From Thiodiazotropha sp040791665 (GTDB lineage Bacteria > Pseudomonadota > Gammaproteobacteria > Chromatiales > Chromatiaceae), in contig JBFNNX010000022.1 of NCBI GenBank assembly GCA_040791665.1, forward strand, positions 236,139 to 300,138: DNA of 64,000 bases, written 5' to 3'. Every line of letters begins with the position of its first letter. Position 1 is the first letter of the stretch. Shown one piece after another: positions 50,038-58,970 of this stretch. Both the position numbers and the translations under genes were made by a program. The notes beneath the pieces were generated by a model, which saw nothing but the letters and a program-made list of their open reading frames with translations, searched no databases and was not told the origin of the DNA.

Positions 50038-51543
50038 ATGGCTAAACTGTTTTTTGCTAAAAAATCGAAAAAGAAAAAGCTCTCAGAAATAGGGTGGAAG
50101 GTTCTTATTGTCGATGACGACAAGAGCGTGCATCAGGTCACCGAACTTGCCTTGAAACACTTTGACTACAAGGGGCGCAAACTCAGTTTCATCTCCGCTT
50201 ATTCAGGTCAGGAAGCGATGGAGATAGCGCGCAAGGAGCGTGATATTGCAATCGTTTTGCTCGATGTGGTGATGGAAACCGAGAATGCGGGATTCGATGT
50301 GATTGAATATATCAGGAATATCCTGGGCAATAATCATATGAGGATTATCCTGCGTACAGGGCAGCCCGGCTATGCGCCTGAGCGATATGTGATTGATCAC
50401 TACGATATCAACGACTATAAGGAGAAAACTGAACTTACACAGGAAAAGCTTTATACCTCTGTACGCATGGGTCTGAAATCCTACGAATTCATCAGCATAC
50501 TGAATAGCCAGAAAAGATCGTTGGAGTATATCGTTCAGGCCGCGCCTGCGATATTTAAGATTACTTCGTTGGAAGACTTTTTTCGTTCCATACTGAATGC
50601 CATTATCGATTTATTGGGCATCTCTGAGGGGCATAGTAAAGTCGATTCGCTCTCGGGATTCGTCGCCTATCCGATAACGGAGGATGGCGAGTACAAGGTC
50701 TGTTACGGGATAAACAACCAGGGTAATTGGGAGGAAGATGAAGAGAAGATTGCTGTAATGCTGCACAGATTGCATCCGCAGCTCGATAGTATTCAAGGAG
50801 TATTCAACGTGGAAGAGGGTACGTTCGCTATACCGATAAAGGACAAAAATGAGATAGTCGCCGCCATTTTGCTGGAGAATCTGGGGCATATCAGTGAACA
50901 CGCCAAACGATTGCTGAATATTCTGTCCATGCAGGCGAGCTCCGCCTTCAAGAATATTGATTTGTTTGAATTGATATCAAGAGAGCATCAGGAGACCATA
51001 AATCTATTGGCCGTTGCCTCTGAGTATAAGGATGAAAATACCGGAGAACATATCCGGAGAATTGAATTGATAACGTGTTTGATTGCGCAAGAGCTTGGTT
51101 TGAGTAAAGAGCAGGCAGAGCAGATGGGACAAGCATCGACTCTGCATGATATTGGCAAGCTGTCAGTGCCGGATAGTGTGTTGCAAAAGCCCGGAAGGTT
51201 GACTAAAGACGAGTTCAACATAATTAAATTACACACAGTTAATGGTGAGAAAATTCTTGCAGGGCATGGCCATTTTAAGTTGGCCAGTGAAATCGCAAGA
51301 ACACATCATGAGCACTATGACGGATCTGGCTATCCAAATGGTCTAGCAGGAAAAGAGATACCCCTGTGCGGAAGAATTACAGCTTTGGCGGATGTGTATG
51401 ATGCACTTTCGAATGAAAGACCCTACAAGGACGCTTGGCCAAATGAGGAAGTATTGGAGTTGATACGAAGTGAGCGGGGAAAACACTTCGATCCGGATGT
51501 TGTGGATGCATTTTTCCGACTCATCGAAAAGGATGCGATATAA
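50038..51543 (+). CDS. Response regulator REC-DUF3369-HD-GYP
   Basis: 501 residues. The receiver domain (VLIVDDDKSVH, phospho-Asp about residue 76 in VLLDVVMETENAG, ILRTGQPGYAPE) is followed by the DUF3369 sensor-like domain (about 165-315) and a C-terminal HD-GYP domain with HDIGKLSVPD, HHEHYDGSGYPNG and GRITALADVYDALSNERPY. All metal and GYP residues are present, so cyclic-di-GMP hydrolysis is expected. The basic N-terminus (AKKSKKKKL) is unusual and could bind membrane or nucleic acid. The partner kinase is encoded 6 bp upstream. A second HD-GYP regulator lies in the neighbouring block. Confidence 0.92.
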   Translation: MAKLFFAKKSKKKKLSEIGWKVLIVDDDKSVHQVTELALKHFDYKGRKLSFISAYSGQEAMEIARKERDIAIVLLDVVMETENAGFDVIEYIRNILGNNHMRIILRTGQPGYAPERYVIDHYDINDYKEKTELTQEKLYTSVRMGLKSYEFISILNSQKRSLEYIVQAAPAIFKITSLEDFFRSILNAIIDLLGISEGHSKVDSLSGFVAYPITEDGEYKVCYGINNQGNWEEDEEKIAVMLHRLHPQLDSIQGVFNVEEGTFAIPIKDKNEIVAAILLENLGHISEHAKRLLNILSMQASSAFKNIDLFELISREHQETINLLAVASEYKDENTGEHIRRIELITCLIAQELGLSKEQAEQMGQASTLHDIGKLSVPDSVLQKPGRLTKDEFNIIKLHTVNGEKILAGHGHFKLASEIARTHHEHYDGSGYPNGLAGKEIPLCGRITALADVYDALSNERPYKDAWPNEEVLELIRSERGKHFDPDVVDAFFRLIEKDAI

Positions 51544-51576
51544 GTTCTATCCAGATCAAAGATTGGTAAAACTAAA

Positions 51577-53037
51577 GTGAAACGATCTCTTATTCGTAAA
51601 TACGGTGGTATCTTTGCCGCAATGTTCATCCCGCCTGTCGTATTGTTGCTGAGCATATCCTTTTGGATGTTTAACAATGAAGTCGACAACAAACGAAAGC
51701 TTACTCAGCAGTCGGAGATGCTTAGTCTGCGTCAGAGTAAAAGCGTATTCGAACATCTCTTGAGAAATGCCGTTCAGGACCTCATGTTTCTTGCCTCAGT
51801 TGAGGACGTTCGTCAGCGGATAACGCTACCCGGGATGGACCTGGACGATGAGAAACTGGCTCTTATTTTTAAATCAATGGTAGAGGAAAAGGAACAATTC
51901 GATCAGATCAGATACCTTGATGCAGAGGGAAAGGAAGTGGTCAGGGTGAACTATCGAAACGGTTTCGGCATTATTGTTCCAGCTAATAAACTGCAGAATA
52001 AAGGAGGGAGGTACTACTTCACGAAAACAATGAAGAAGGGGCGCGGTGAAATCTTTGTATCGCCGATGGACCTTAATGTGGAGCACGGTCACATCGAGCT
52101 ACCCTACAAGCCGATGATTCGTTTGGCAACGCCTACATTTGATACCTCGGGAAACAAGCGAGGGATTGTGATTATCAACTATTTGGCAGAAAAGCTAATA
52201 TCTTTACTGGATCGGGGTGACCGTTCATCATCAAGTCGTTTTATGTTGCTAAATAAGGAAGGGTATTGGTTAAAGGGTGAAACGTCTGCAGATGAGTGGG
52301 GCTTTATGTTTACTGAAAAAAACGAACTTAGGATATCGAATCGCTATCCCGATGCTTGGAAGCAGATTGCAGCTGCGAGTTCAGGTCAGTTCACTACAGC
52401 AAATGGTTTGTTCAGTTTCTCAACCGTATCGCCTGAAAAGTTGTCAGGAGAGGTGGGCCTCGAAAATGTCACGAACAACAATAAAATCGCCGGACAGGGT
52501 GTACAGTGGAAACTTGTAAGCTATATACCGAATACGCTACTCGAAATCCCGGTCAATAAATTAAGCAAGCAATATTTGACATTGAATACTGTTTTGGCGC
52601 TTGTTTGGGGTGTCGTGGCTTTGCTATTGAGTCGTGCGAGGCTGTACAAAATCGACGCACAACGGCTGTTGCATGAAAAAGAGGAAAGGATCAGTGAAAT
52701 CGTAAACAGTGCATTTGATGCCATTATTACAATTAATGAACGTGGCATTATAGAGACTTTCAATCCGGCAGCCTGTAAAATGTTCGGTTACCATGGAGAT
52801 GAGATTATCGGACACAAGGTAAACATGTTGATGGCGTCGCCAGATCGTGAATATCATGACCTGCATATCCTCAATTATATCGAAACCGGGGTTGGTAAGT
52901 TCGTAGGAAAACCGGGTCGTGTCAATGGTATAAAGAGAGATGGAACACCCATTGAAATAGAGATCTGTATCGGTGCGAAACAGGTAACGAACCGCTGGTT
53001 ATTCACGGCAATTTGCAGACAATATCATGAAGAGTAG
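51577..53037 (+). CDS. Membrane dCache-PAS sensor without output domain
   Basis: 486 residues from a GTG at 51577. Membrane helices at about 12-32 and 330-347 enclose a double-Cache periplasmic domain (RYLDAEGKEVVRVNY, PMIRLATPTFD, IVIINYLAEKL). The cytoplasmic part is a linker plus one PAS domain (SAFDAIITINERGIIETFNPAACKMFGY..., ending FTAICRQYHEE). The frame stops right after PAS, where kinases or GGDEF proteins continue. Either it is a sensor that lends its signal to the separate soluble kinase in the operon, or its effector half was lost; the convergent repeat starts 36 bp downstream. It follows the HD-GYP gene by 33 bp. Confidence 0.85.
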   Translation: MKRSLIRKYGGIFAAMFIPPVVLLLSISFWMFNNEVDNKRKLTQQSEMLSLRQSKSVFEHLLRNAVQDLMFLASVEDVRQRITLPGMDLDDEKLALIFKSMVEEKEQFDQIRYLDAEGKEVVRVNYRNGFGIIVPANKLQNKGGRYYFTKTMKKGRGEIFVSPMDLNVEHGHIELPYKPMIRLATPTFDTSGNKRGIVIINYLAEKLISLLDRGDRSSSSRFMLLNKEGYWLKGETSADEWGFMFTEKNELRISNRYPDAWKQIAAASSGQFTTANGLFSFSTVSPEKLSGEVGLENVTNNNKIAGQGVQWKLVSYIPNTLLEIPVNKLSKQYLTLNTVLALVWGVVALLLSRARLYKIDAQRLLHEKEERISEIVNSAFDAIITINERGIIETFNPAACKMFGYHGDEIIGHKVNMLMASPDREYHDLHILNYIETGVGKFVGKPGRVNGIKRDGTPIEIEICIGAKQVTNRWLFTAICRQYHEE

Positions 53038-53072
53038 GGAGAGATAGCTTCAGCATCACCACGGCATATTGG

Positions 53073-53094
53073 ATTAGTGTAAACAGGCCCTAAT
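53073..53094. repeat. Convergent-junction repeat, full copy 2
   Basis: Matches 18529-18550 at 21 of 22 positions (T to A change in the TTAGTGT-T/A-AACAGG part). It lies in the 112-bp space between the dCache-PAS gene and the converging ABC ATPase gene. Confidence 0.6.
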
Positions 53095-53149
53095 AAACCG
53101 GCTGCACTATTGCCGGTTTGCCGACTTATGATAGGTGCAGGGCTTAGAC

Positions 53150-53965
53150 CTATCTTTTGCCAGAGCGGGCTTTCCTTCTTTCTTTCAGTAGTTTTCTAAG
53201 ACGATCCATTAGCGGCAGATGGCCGACCGGACAACTGGATGCCAAAGATTGAGGTGCCTTCGGTACCTCGTCCCAGGAGTCGACGATCTGACCGTCAGCC
53301 AATTTGATCAGACGCCCAGCGGCCCTTTTTACGTCAGGGTCGTGTGAGGAGATGAGGAATGTTGTACCGAGTCGTTGGTTTAATTCATGCATCAAGCGGA
53401 TCAAGTGTCTACCGGTCACGCTGTCAAGGTTTGCCGTAGGCTCATCGGCAAGTATCAGCTTGGGGTCGGATGCAAGCGCGCGGGCAACAGCGACCCGTTG
53501 CTGCTGGCCGCCGGACAACTGATCCGGCCGCCGATACCCGAGATGGCCAATCTCCACTTCATGCAACCAGTGATTCGCAATATCCAAACTCTCTTTCCGG
53601 CTCTTACCCTGTAGTTGACAGACGTAAGCGACGTTTTCGCGAGCAGTGAAAACGCGAATGAGGTTATAGGCCTGAAACACAAAGCCGATATTGCGCAACC
53701 GGAATTGCGTGCGCTGATCCCGGTTCATGTTGAGAATATCCTGCCCCAGAACCTCGACACTTCCATTGTCAGCAGATTCCAGTGCGCCGATGATATTCAG
53801 TAACGTACTTTTACCAGATCCGGAACGTCCGGCAACGACTGCAAACTCACCGGGCCTGATGTCGAGATTGAGGCCATGGAGTGCAGGAAAAGGCATAGTC
53901 CCGACCCAGTAGCACTTATGCAGATCGCGGATACTGATGATTGATGAATCATGATGCTGGGCCAT
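53150..53965 (-). CDS. ABC transporter ATP-binding protein (LolD/MacB type)
   Basis: 271 residues. Walker A GRSGSGKST (about 47), Q-loop FVFQAYNLI, signature LSGGQQQRVAVARAL, Walker B LILADEPTANLDS and switch histidine SSHD are all intact. The LolD/MacB subfamily powers mechanotransmission permeases with FtsX-like folds, and two such permeases are encoded just upstream. The C-terminus carries an extra basic tail (LRKLLKERRKARSGKR). It would sit at the cytoplasmic face of the inner membrane and drive release of a lipid or lipoprotein. It follows the second permease after a 141-bp gap. Confidence 0.92.
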   Translation of the reverse strand: MAQHHDSSIISIRDLHKCYWVGTMPFPALHGLNLDIRPGEFAVVAGRSGSGKSTLLNIIGALESADNGSVEVLGQDILNMNRDQRTQFRLRNIGFVFQAYNLIRVFTARENVAYVCQLQGKSRKESLDIANHWLHEVEIGHLGYRRPDQLSGGQQQRVAVARALASDPKLILADEPTANLDSVTGRHLIRLMHELNQRLGTTFLISSHDPDVKRAAGRLIKLADGQIVDSWDEVPKAPQSLASSCPVGHLPLMDRLRKLLKERRKARSGKR

Positions 53966-54106
53966 AAGTTATATGGAGCCTTGAATCGGTTGTCTTGAAT
54001 GACGAGACAGTCGTCCCTCCCTGTGGACGTAAAAGAAACGTTGTCCTCTTGAGTCTCGATATGCAATGGAAGTTAACAGCATGATTCCTGTGTCGTAAAT
54101 TGGGAA

Positions 54107-55357
54107 TTATTGAATGCGCAACGCCTGGCTTAGGGACAAGTGGGTCGCTCTCCAAGCCGGGTAGAGGCCTGCCAGCAGTGCTGCAATAAGTGTAGCGCCA
54201 AGGATCTTTACTGCCGATTCACGAGTCAATTGTGGATGTATGACTGGGTCCATATAGAAAAACTCGAATGCATTTGCGAAATGTGTCAGATTTATCCCGG
54301 TGTCGGCCAGTGAATAGACTATCGAACTTCCCACTATGTAACCTAGAATCGCCCCAACGAAAATCAGCATGACGGCTTCCAATAGCAGCATAAAGAAGAC
54401 TTGCGATCTCATGGTGCCGATGGCAACGATGACCCCCAACTCCTTCTGTCTCTCGTGCAGGGATATTAGCATTGTATTCAGGATCTCTATAAGTACCAGG
54501 ATGATGACTACCAGTAGAATGACAAAACCGTAGGCATCACTGAATTCAAGCCACTGTTTGACCATGGGATCCAGTTCCTGCCATTGCATGATTTCATATT
54601 TCCTCTCAGAAAGCTGTTGCGCAAACAGGCGGTAAAGGGTGCTGGTACTGTCATGCGTGTCTGCACGGATGACGATGTCGGTGACAGAACCCTCCATCTG
54701 TAGCCATTGTTGTGCGCTGTTCAGGGTGATTAGAGCCAGGCTTCTGTCAATTTGCGGAGCACCGGTTTCGAGAATGCCACGGAGAAAAAAGACCTCCGAG
54801 GTCATCTCGCCATTCAAGCGTTGTACCATCAAGATGATTCTGTCACCGAGTTCCGCACCCAGATTCTGCGCGATCGTATGACCGAGAATCAGGTCGTGGC
54901 TCATTCCCGGTCTCAGCCATACGCCCTCAGTTACACGCTGATCCATGGAGGTGACCCATGTCTCCTGCTCCGGGTCGGTCGCCATAATCTGTACACCTGC
55001 GCTGCTGCCTCCCACGGAAGCCAGACCTGAGGTGCGGATACGCTGTGTCCAACCCACGATTTCCGGGTAACTCTGCATCAGCCTTGATATCTCTTCGGGT
55101 TCCTGAATCCGGTCATTAAGGTTTTGTGATGCTTCAAAACCCTTGGCGTGGATCTGCAGATGTCCGGTATAGCTGAGGATGAAATTTGTCTTCATTTGGC
55201 TCAACCACCCGTCGTTCAAGGCACTGAGCAGGGTCAATGTGGCAATACCGAAGATCATCGTCAACAAGGTGATCAGCGTGCGGCGTCTGTTGCGTTGAAG
55301 ATTGCGTGATGCCAGTAGCAGATAGGTGAGCGGACCGAGGCGGTTTGATTCAGCCAT
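54107..55357 (-). CDS. FtsX-type ABC permease, second subunit
   Basis: 416 residues. An N-terminal helix (about 25-50) precedes a large periplasmic MacB_PCD-like domain (about 50-280). Three C-terminal helices follow, with LISLHERQKELGVIVAIGTM and the closing GLYPAWRATHLSLSQALRIQ. The layout is that of LolC/LolE/MacB-type type VII permeases. The first 8 bp overlap the upstream permease gene. With the other permease and ATPase it forms a LolCDE-like transporter; the LolA-like gene upstream suggests lipoprotein or lipid traffic to the outer membrane. Confidence 0.88.
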   Translation of the reverse strand: MAESNRLGPLTYLLLASRNLQRNRRRTLITLLTMIFGIATLTLLSALNDGWLSQMKTNFILSYTGHLQIHAKGFEASQNLNDRIQEPEEISRLMQSYPEIVGWTQRIRTSGLASVGGSSAGVQIMATDPEQETWVTSMDQRVTEGVWLRPGMSHDLILGHTIAQNLGAELGDRIILMVQRLNGEMTSEVFFLRGILETGAPQIDRSLALITLNSAQQWLQMEGSVTDIVIRADTHDSTSTLYRLFAQQLSERKYEIMQWQELDPMVKQWLEFSDAYGFVILLVVIILVLIEILNTMLISLHERQKELGVIVAIGTMRSQVFFMLLLEAVMLIFVGAILGYIVGSSIVYSLADTGINLTHFANAFEFFYMDPVIHPQLTRESAVKILGATLIAALLAGLYPAWRATHLSLSQALRIQ

Positions 55358-56594
55358 TTCTTATCGCCTCGACTGGTTGTAGCAAGCTGGCACGCCAGGC
55401 GGGGTAGATCCCTGCGAACACCGATGCGAGAAGAATTACACCGCTGGTGATGCCCAGGTGATCGAGTTTGAGATGGGGATGGATCAGCGGATCAACGTAG
55501 AATCGAGATGTGGAGCCGAGCAGAATCGAAAGGTCGATACCGTATAGACCGGTGATCAATACGATGACATATCCCAGAATGATGCCGAATAGTATGCCGA
55601 CGATACCTATCACAACCGCTTCAATCAGCAGAATCCCGGCTATCTGATAACCAGTGGTGCCGATCGCCATTAACACGCCGAACTCTCTGGTCCTCTCCAG
55701 CATGGAAATCAGCATGGTATTCAGTTCTCCGGCCAGTACGATGAACAGCACCACACCAAGAAAAAGATAGAGGAAACCATTATGCAGAGTCACCCACTCC
55801 TTCATAACGGGAAACATTGTGTACCACGGCATAACCTCGAGTTGTTCATTTTGCAGAGAGTGCACAAGTTCGGAAACCAGGGTGGGAATTCGTCTCTCGT
55901 CACTGCTGATTACAAAGGTGGTTACCTGACCGTTTAAATCCATCATCTCCTGAAGTGTTGCAAGGTTGGTGATCGCCATGCCCTTATCCAATCCCATCTC
56001 ACCGCTGGTGATGATGCCGATCAGGGTGAAAGACTCAGCCACCATGGCGCCATAGCGGTCGTAACCGATAATGATTACCTCCTCGCCCAGTCTGACCTGC
56101 AGGTTGTTGGCAGTGGTGGCGCCCAGAATCAGCGCATATTCATCTTCAGGTACCAGGAAGCGGCCTATGCCTATCCGTTTGGAAAGCTCGGTAACCCGCC
56201 CCTCGCGGACTGGATCCATGCCGATAAGCATCACGCCCTGGGTGGTGAAATCGGATGCGGCAAGGCCAAAGCTCTCAAGGCGCATGCTGTAATCGGAAAT
56301 GCCTGCCTGCTGCAACGAGTCGACGACCCTGTGTGGATTGGTGATGGTCTTTGATAGTTCCGGTTGTTGAAAAAAGCCATCGCGATGGATCTGTATGGAA
56401 CCGATGATGGCCTTTTGAAAATTTCCCAGCATGTTGCGATGCAGGCCCTCGTTGAATCCCCAGAGAAAGATCAGTGAGGCTAGGCCTACAGCGATCGCCC
56501 CCATGGTCAAGAGCGTTCGTCGTCTATGTGTGAGCAGATTTCTCAGTGCCACAGTCAGGATGGTGTGAGCGACTGTTATGGTCGACTGGCTCAT
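55350..56594 (-). CDS. FtsX-type ABC permease, first subunit
   Basis: 414 residues with the same layout as its partner: an N-terminal helix after RNLLTHRRRTLLTMGAIAVG, a periplasmic domain, and C-terminal helices with LERTREFGVLMAIGTTGYQIA and AGIYPAWRASLLQPVEAIR. The ATG at 56592-56594 (MSQSTITV) is chosen; an earlier in-frame codon at 56630 adds residues not typical of the family. Two unlike permeases plus one ATPase recall LolCE-D, but the separate LolA-like gene and location differ from the canonical lol operon, so a dedicated cargo is likely. Confidence 0.88.
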   Translation of the reverse strand: MSQSTITVAHTILTVALRNLLTHRRRTLLTMGAIAVGLASLIFLWGFNEGLHRNMLGNFQKAIIGSIQIHRDGFFQQPELSKTITNPHRVVDSLQQAGISDYSMRLESFGLAASDFTTQGVMLIGMDPVREGRVTELSKRIGIGRFLVPEDEYALILGATTANNLQVRLGEEVIIIGYDRYGAMVAESFTLIGIITSGEMGLDKGMAITNLATLQEMMDLNGQVTTFVISSDERRIPTLVSELVHSLQNEQLEVMPWYTMFPVMKEWVTLHNGFLYLFLGVVLFIVLAGELNTMLISMLERTREFGVLMAIGTTGYQIAGILLIEAVVIGIVGILFGIILGYVIVLITGLYGIDLSILLGSTSRFYVDPLIHPHLKLDHLGITSGVILLASVFAGIYPAWRASLLQPVEAIRNG

Positions 56595-56675
56595 CGGCTT
56601 CCCAGGAAGAATTAAAAGAGATCCCTGCAATCAAGGATATAGCATATTCGGCATTACTGTCGAAGCGATGTTGCG

Positions 56676-57422
56676 CTATTTTCCCTTGGCCGGGTTGAAG
56701 ATATCGTCAGCCAGCGGGACATTGAATTGGATTGATTTCAATGTGATGACGGTGCTTTTACCGGGTTGATCCTGGGGGGCCATGGTCCAGCGGGTCGGGA
56801 TGAGACGACCGTCCATAATCTTGATCTGGTCAAAAGTCATGCGTCGGTTTGCCTTTTTCTCGCATTGATATTCCATCTCGAGCGGGATACCGTCGACACG
56901 GATGCGCTGACTCAATCGTTTCCAGGTTACCGTGGCTGTGGGAGATGGGATTGATTCGATTGTCACGACAGCCTGCTCGCCAACCCCTTCGCGCTTAACG
57001 ATACGGTGACTGTACTGATCGACCAGCGAATCTGTCTCCAGCAGGTCCTGATTGATGAAATCGGAACCCATCCAGGGGTCTTGCATCATGGCCGGTGATA
57101 TATTGATCTGTCTGCGAAGCTTGGGCAGAAACATGGAGAGGATGTTGTCAACCTTGAGGTAGATTGTGCCCTTAGTTTTGCGAGGGGAGAGAATTTCCAT
57201 GCGAAAGCGCTTGTTTTCGACGTCATCGTGACTGCGGAATGACATTGTGCGTTGCCAGTCAGGTCGAATGATATCAACCTGATACTCAGCGACGGTACCG
57301 CTGGAGCGCATCAGCGCTTCGCTCTTTCTCAGCAGATCGACAGCCTCCTGTTCGGTCTCGCTGGCCAGGCTCCCGCTGCTGCTGACGATCAGTATCCACA
57401 AAGCGTGAATTAATCCTTTCAT
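56676..57422 (-). CDS. LolA-like outer-membrane lipoprotein-sorting protein
   Basis: 248 residues with a signal peptide (about 1-20, ending GSLASE). The mature part shows the family pattern: VDLLRKSEALMRSSGTVAEY, MEILSPRKTKGTIYLKVDN, MFLPKLRRQINISPAMMQDPWMGSDF and the closing VPLADDIFNPAKGK. It is a half-barrel lipid carrier in the periplasm. It is a paralogue in function of the gene at 28.3 kb, but here accompanies an ABC rather than an RND transporter. First gene of a four-gene minus-strand set, 81 bp before the first permease. Confidence 0.87.
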   Translation of the reverse strand: MKGLIHALWILIVSSSGSLASETEQEAVDLLRKSEALMRSSGTVAEYQVDIIRPDWQRTMSFRSHDDVENKRFRMEILSPRKTKGTIYLKVDNILSMFLPKLRRQINISPAMMQDPWMGSDFINQDLLETDSLVDQYSHRIVKREGVGEQAVVTIESIPSPTATVTWKRLSQRIRVDGIPLEMEYQCEKKANRRMTFDQIKIMDGRLIPTRWTMAPQDQPGKSTVITLKSIQFNVPLADDIFNPAKGK

Positions 57423-57649
57423 GAAAAAAACTCACTCCTGAAGTCGGATATATAGGTTAGATTATAAGCAATTATTAATATATTGCCAATCCAACATCCT
57501 TCGATGATTGATGGGGAGGACTGCTCGGATACCCCAATCCGTTTAGTGGCTGGGCCAAGATTCGCGAGATATTATGAGGGTTGCCGGTAGTCATTCGTCA
57601 TAAGTTACCAGTCAGGCGCCGCATATTTACGATGAAGCAGGAGCGATCG

Positions 57650-58234
57650 TTAACGGCTGCTATGCAGACGATTCATCGCTTTGTTCAATTCACCTTTTAC
57701 GACTGTACCGAGACACTCGATAGCATTATCGATGGCATTGTCGATCGCTTCACGATCACTTTTTGATGGGCGTCCCAAGACATAATTCACCACAATGTTA
57801 CGGTCGTTGGGATGGTCGATACCGATCCGCAAGCGATGGAATTCCCTGCTGCCGAGGGCACCCATGATATCCCTCAAACCGTTGTGGCCGGCATGTCCGC
57901 CACCTGTTTTGAGGCGTGCCTGGCCCGGTTCCAGGTCAAGTTCATCGTGTACCACAAGGATTTCGTCGGGGGAAATACGGAAATAGTTGGCCAGACTGGA
58001 AACCGCCTGACCACTTCGGTTCATGTAAGTTATGGGTTTTAGGAGGCGTACTTCTTCGCCGGCAATAGTCAGTTTGCACACCAACCCGTGGTGGCGCGAC
58101 TCATTGCGAAAGGCTTGATGGTGTTGCCGGGCCAGCCTGTCCACAAACCAGAACCCTGCATTGTGGCGGGTCTCCTCATGGTCCGGTCCGGGGTTCCCCA
58201 GGCCGACGATAAGTTTGATGGGGTGGTGTACCAC
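57650..58234 (-). CDS. pth: Peptidyl-tRNA hydrolase
   Basis: 194 residues. Active-site residues are evident: Asn14 and His24 in GLGNPGPDHEETRHNAGFW, and the aspartate in VVHDELDLEPG. KPITYMNRSGQAV and GGHAGHNGLRDI complete the signature. Pth frees tRNA from prematurely released peptidyl-tRNA. It follows rplY (100 bp), as in E. coli. The frame opens with GTG at 58234; the binding site is weak. ychF, which usually follows, is not present downstream; the space holds no gene until the LolA-like operon. Confidence 0.95.
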   Translation of the reverse strand: MVHHPIKLIVGLGNPGPDHEETRHNAGFWFVDRLARQHHQAFRNESRHHGLVCKLTIAGEEVRLLKPITYMNRSGQAVSSLANYFRISPDEILVVHDELDLEPGQARLKTGGGHAGHNGLRDIMGALGSREFHRLRIGIDHPNDRNIVVNYVLGRPSKSDREAIDNAIDNAIECLGTVVKGELNKAMNRLHSSR

Positions 58235-58334
58235 TATACTATTCGCTTGCCCAATCCGTTACTGCAATGCAGCAGGGTAGGATGCCGACCGTGTGCGAGC
58301 AGGGGGGATGTTTAAGTCCCCCCTTCGACTTAAG

Positions 58335-58970
58335 CTATTCCGCAGGTTCCTCGTCACCCTCACCGGCCTCTTCTTCTTCCCTTGGCTCGATTTCGGTGGT
58401 GTGAGCGGTGTGAATGGTGAGAACGATTGGATCCTCATTGCCTTCATGGGTGATCAGATCGACACCATCGGGCAGCTGCACTTCGGAGGCATGCAACACA
58501 GTGCCCATCTCCAGGTTGGTCATATCGACCTCGATGAACTCCGGCAGGTCCTTGGGCAGACAGGAGATCTCCATATCACTCATCACATGACTCGCCTGGC
58601 CGCCAGCCTTGATGCCGGGGCAGGTCGATTCGTTGATAAAGTGGATTGGGACATGCAGACGGATCTTTTCGTCAGCCTGTACACGCTGAAAATCCACATG
58701 CATCAGGAAGGGTTTGGCCGGGTGACGCTGTAGATCCTTTAGCACTACGGTCTCTGTTTTTCCTTCGAGCTTGAGACTCAAAAGGTTCGCGTAGAACCCT
58801 TCGTTCTCCAGCGAATGAACCAGTTCGTTGTGCGGTACGCTGATCATCGTCGGATCTTTGTGGGCGCCGTATACGATACCCGGTACCAGGCCGGTACGAC
58901 GCAGGCGGCGGCTCGCACCTTTCCCCGAATCGCTCCGTGATTGAGCGTTAATTTCAAAATTGGCAGACAT
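58335..58970 (-). CDS. rplY: 50S ribosomal protein L25/general stress protein Ctc
   Basis: 211 residues of the long (TL5/CTC) L25 form. The 5S-rRNA binding domain starts FEINAQSRSDSGKGASRRLRR and GLVPGIVYGAHKDP; the C-terminal beta domain and an acidic tail (EPREEEEAGEGDEEPAE) follow. It binds 5S rRNA in the central protuberance of the ribosome. The ATG at 58970 is chosen because GGAG lies 6 nt upstream; an earlier ATG at 59003 adds 11 residues without a binding site. It lies between prs and pth in the usual order. Confidence 0.95.
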   Translation of the reverse strand: MSANFEINAQSRSDSGKGASRRLRRTGLVPGIVYGAHKDPTMISVPHNELVHSLENEGFYANLLSLKLEGKTETVVLKDLQRHPAKPFLMHVDFQRVQADEKIRLHVPIHFINESTCPGIKAGGQASHVMSDMEISCLPKDLPEFIEVDMTNLEMGTVLHASEVQLPDGVDLITHEGNEDPIVLTIHTAHTTEIEPREEEEAGEGDEEPAE

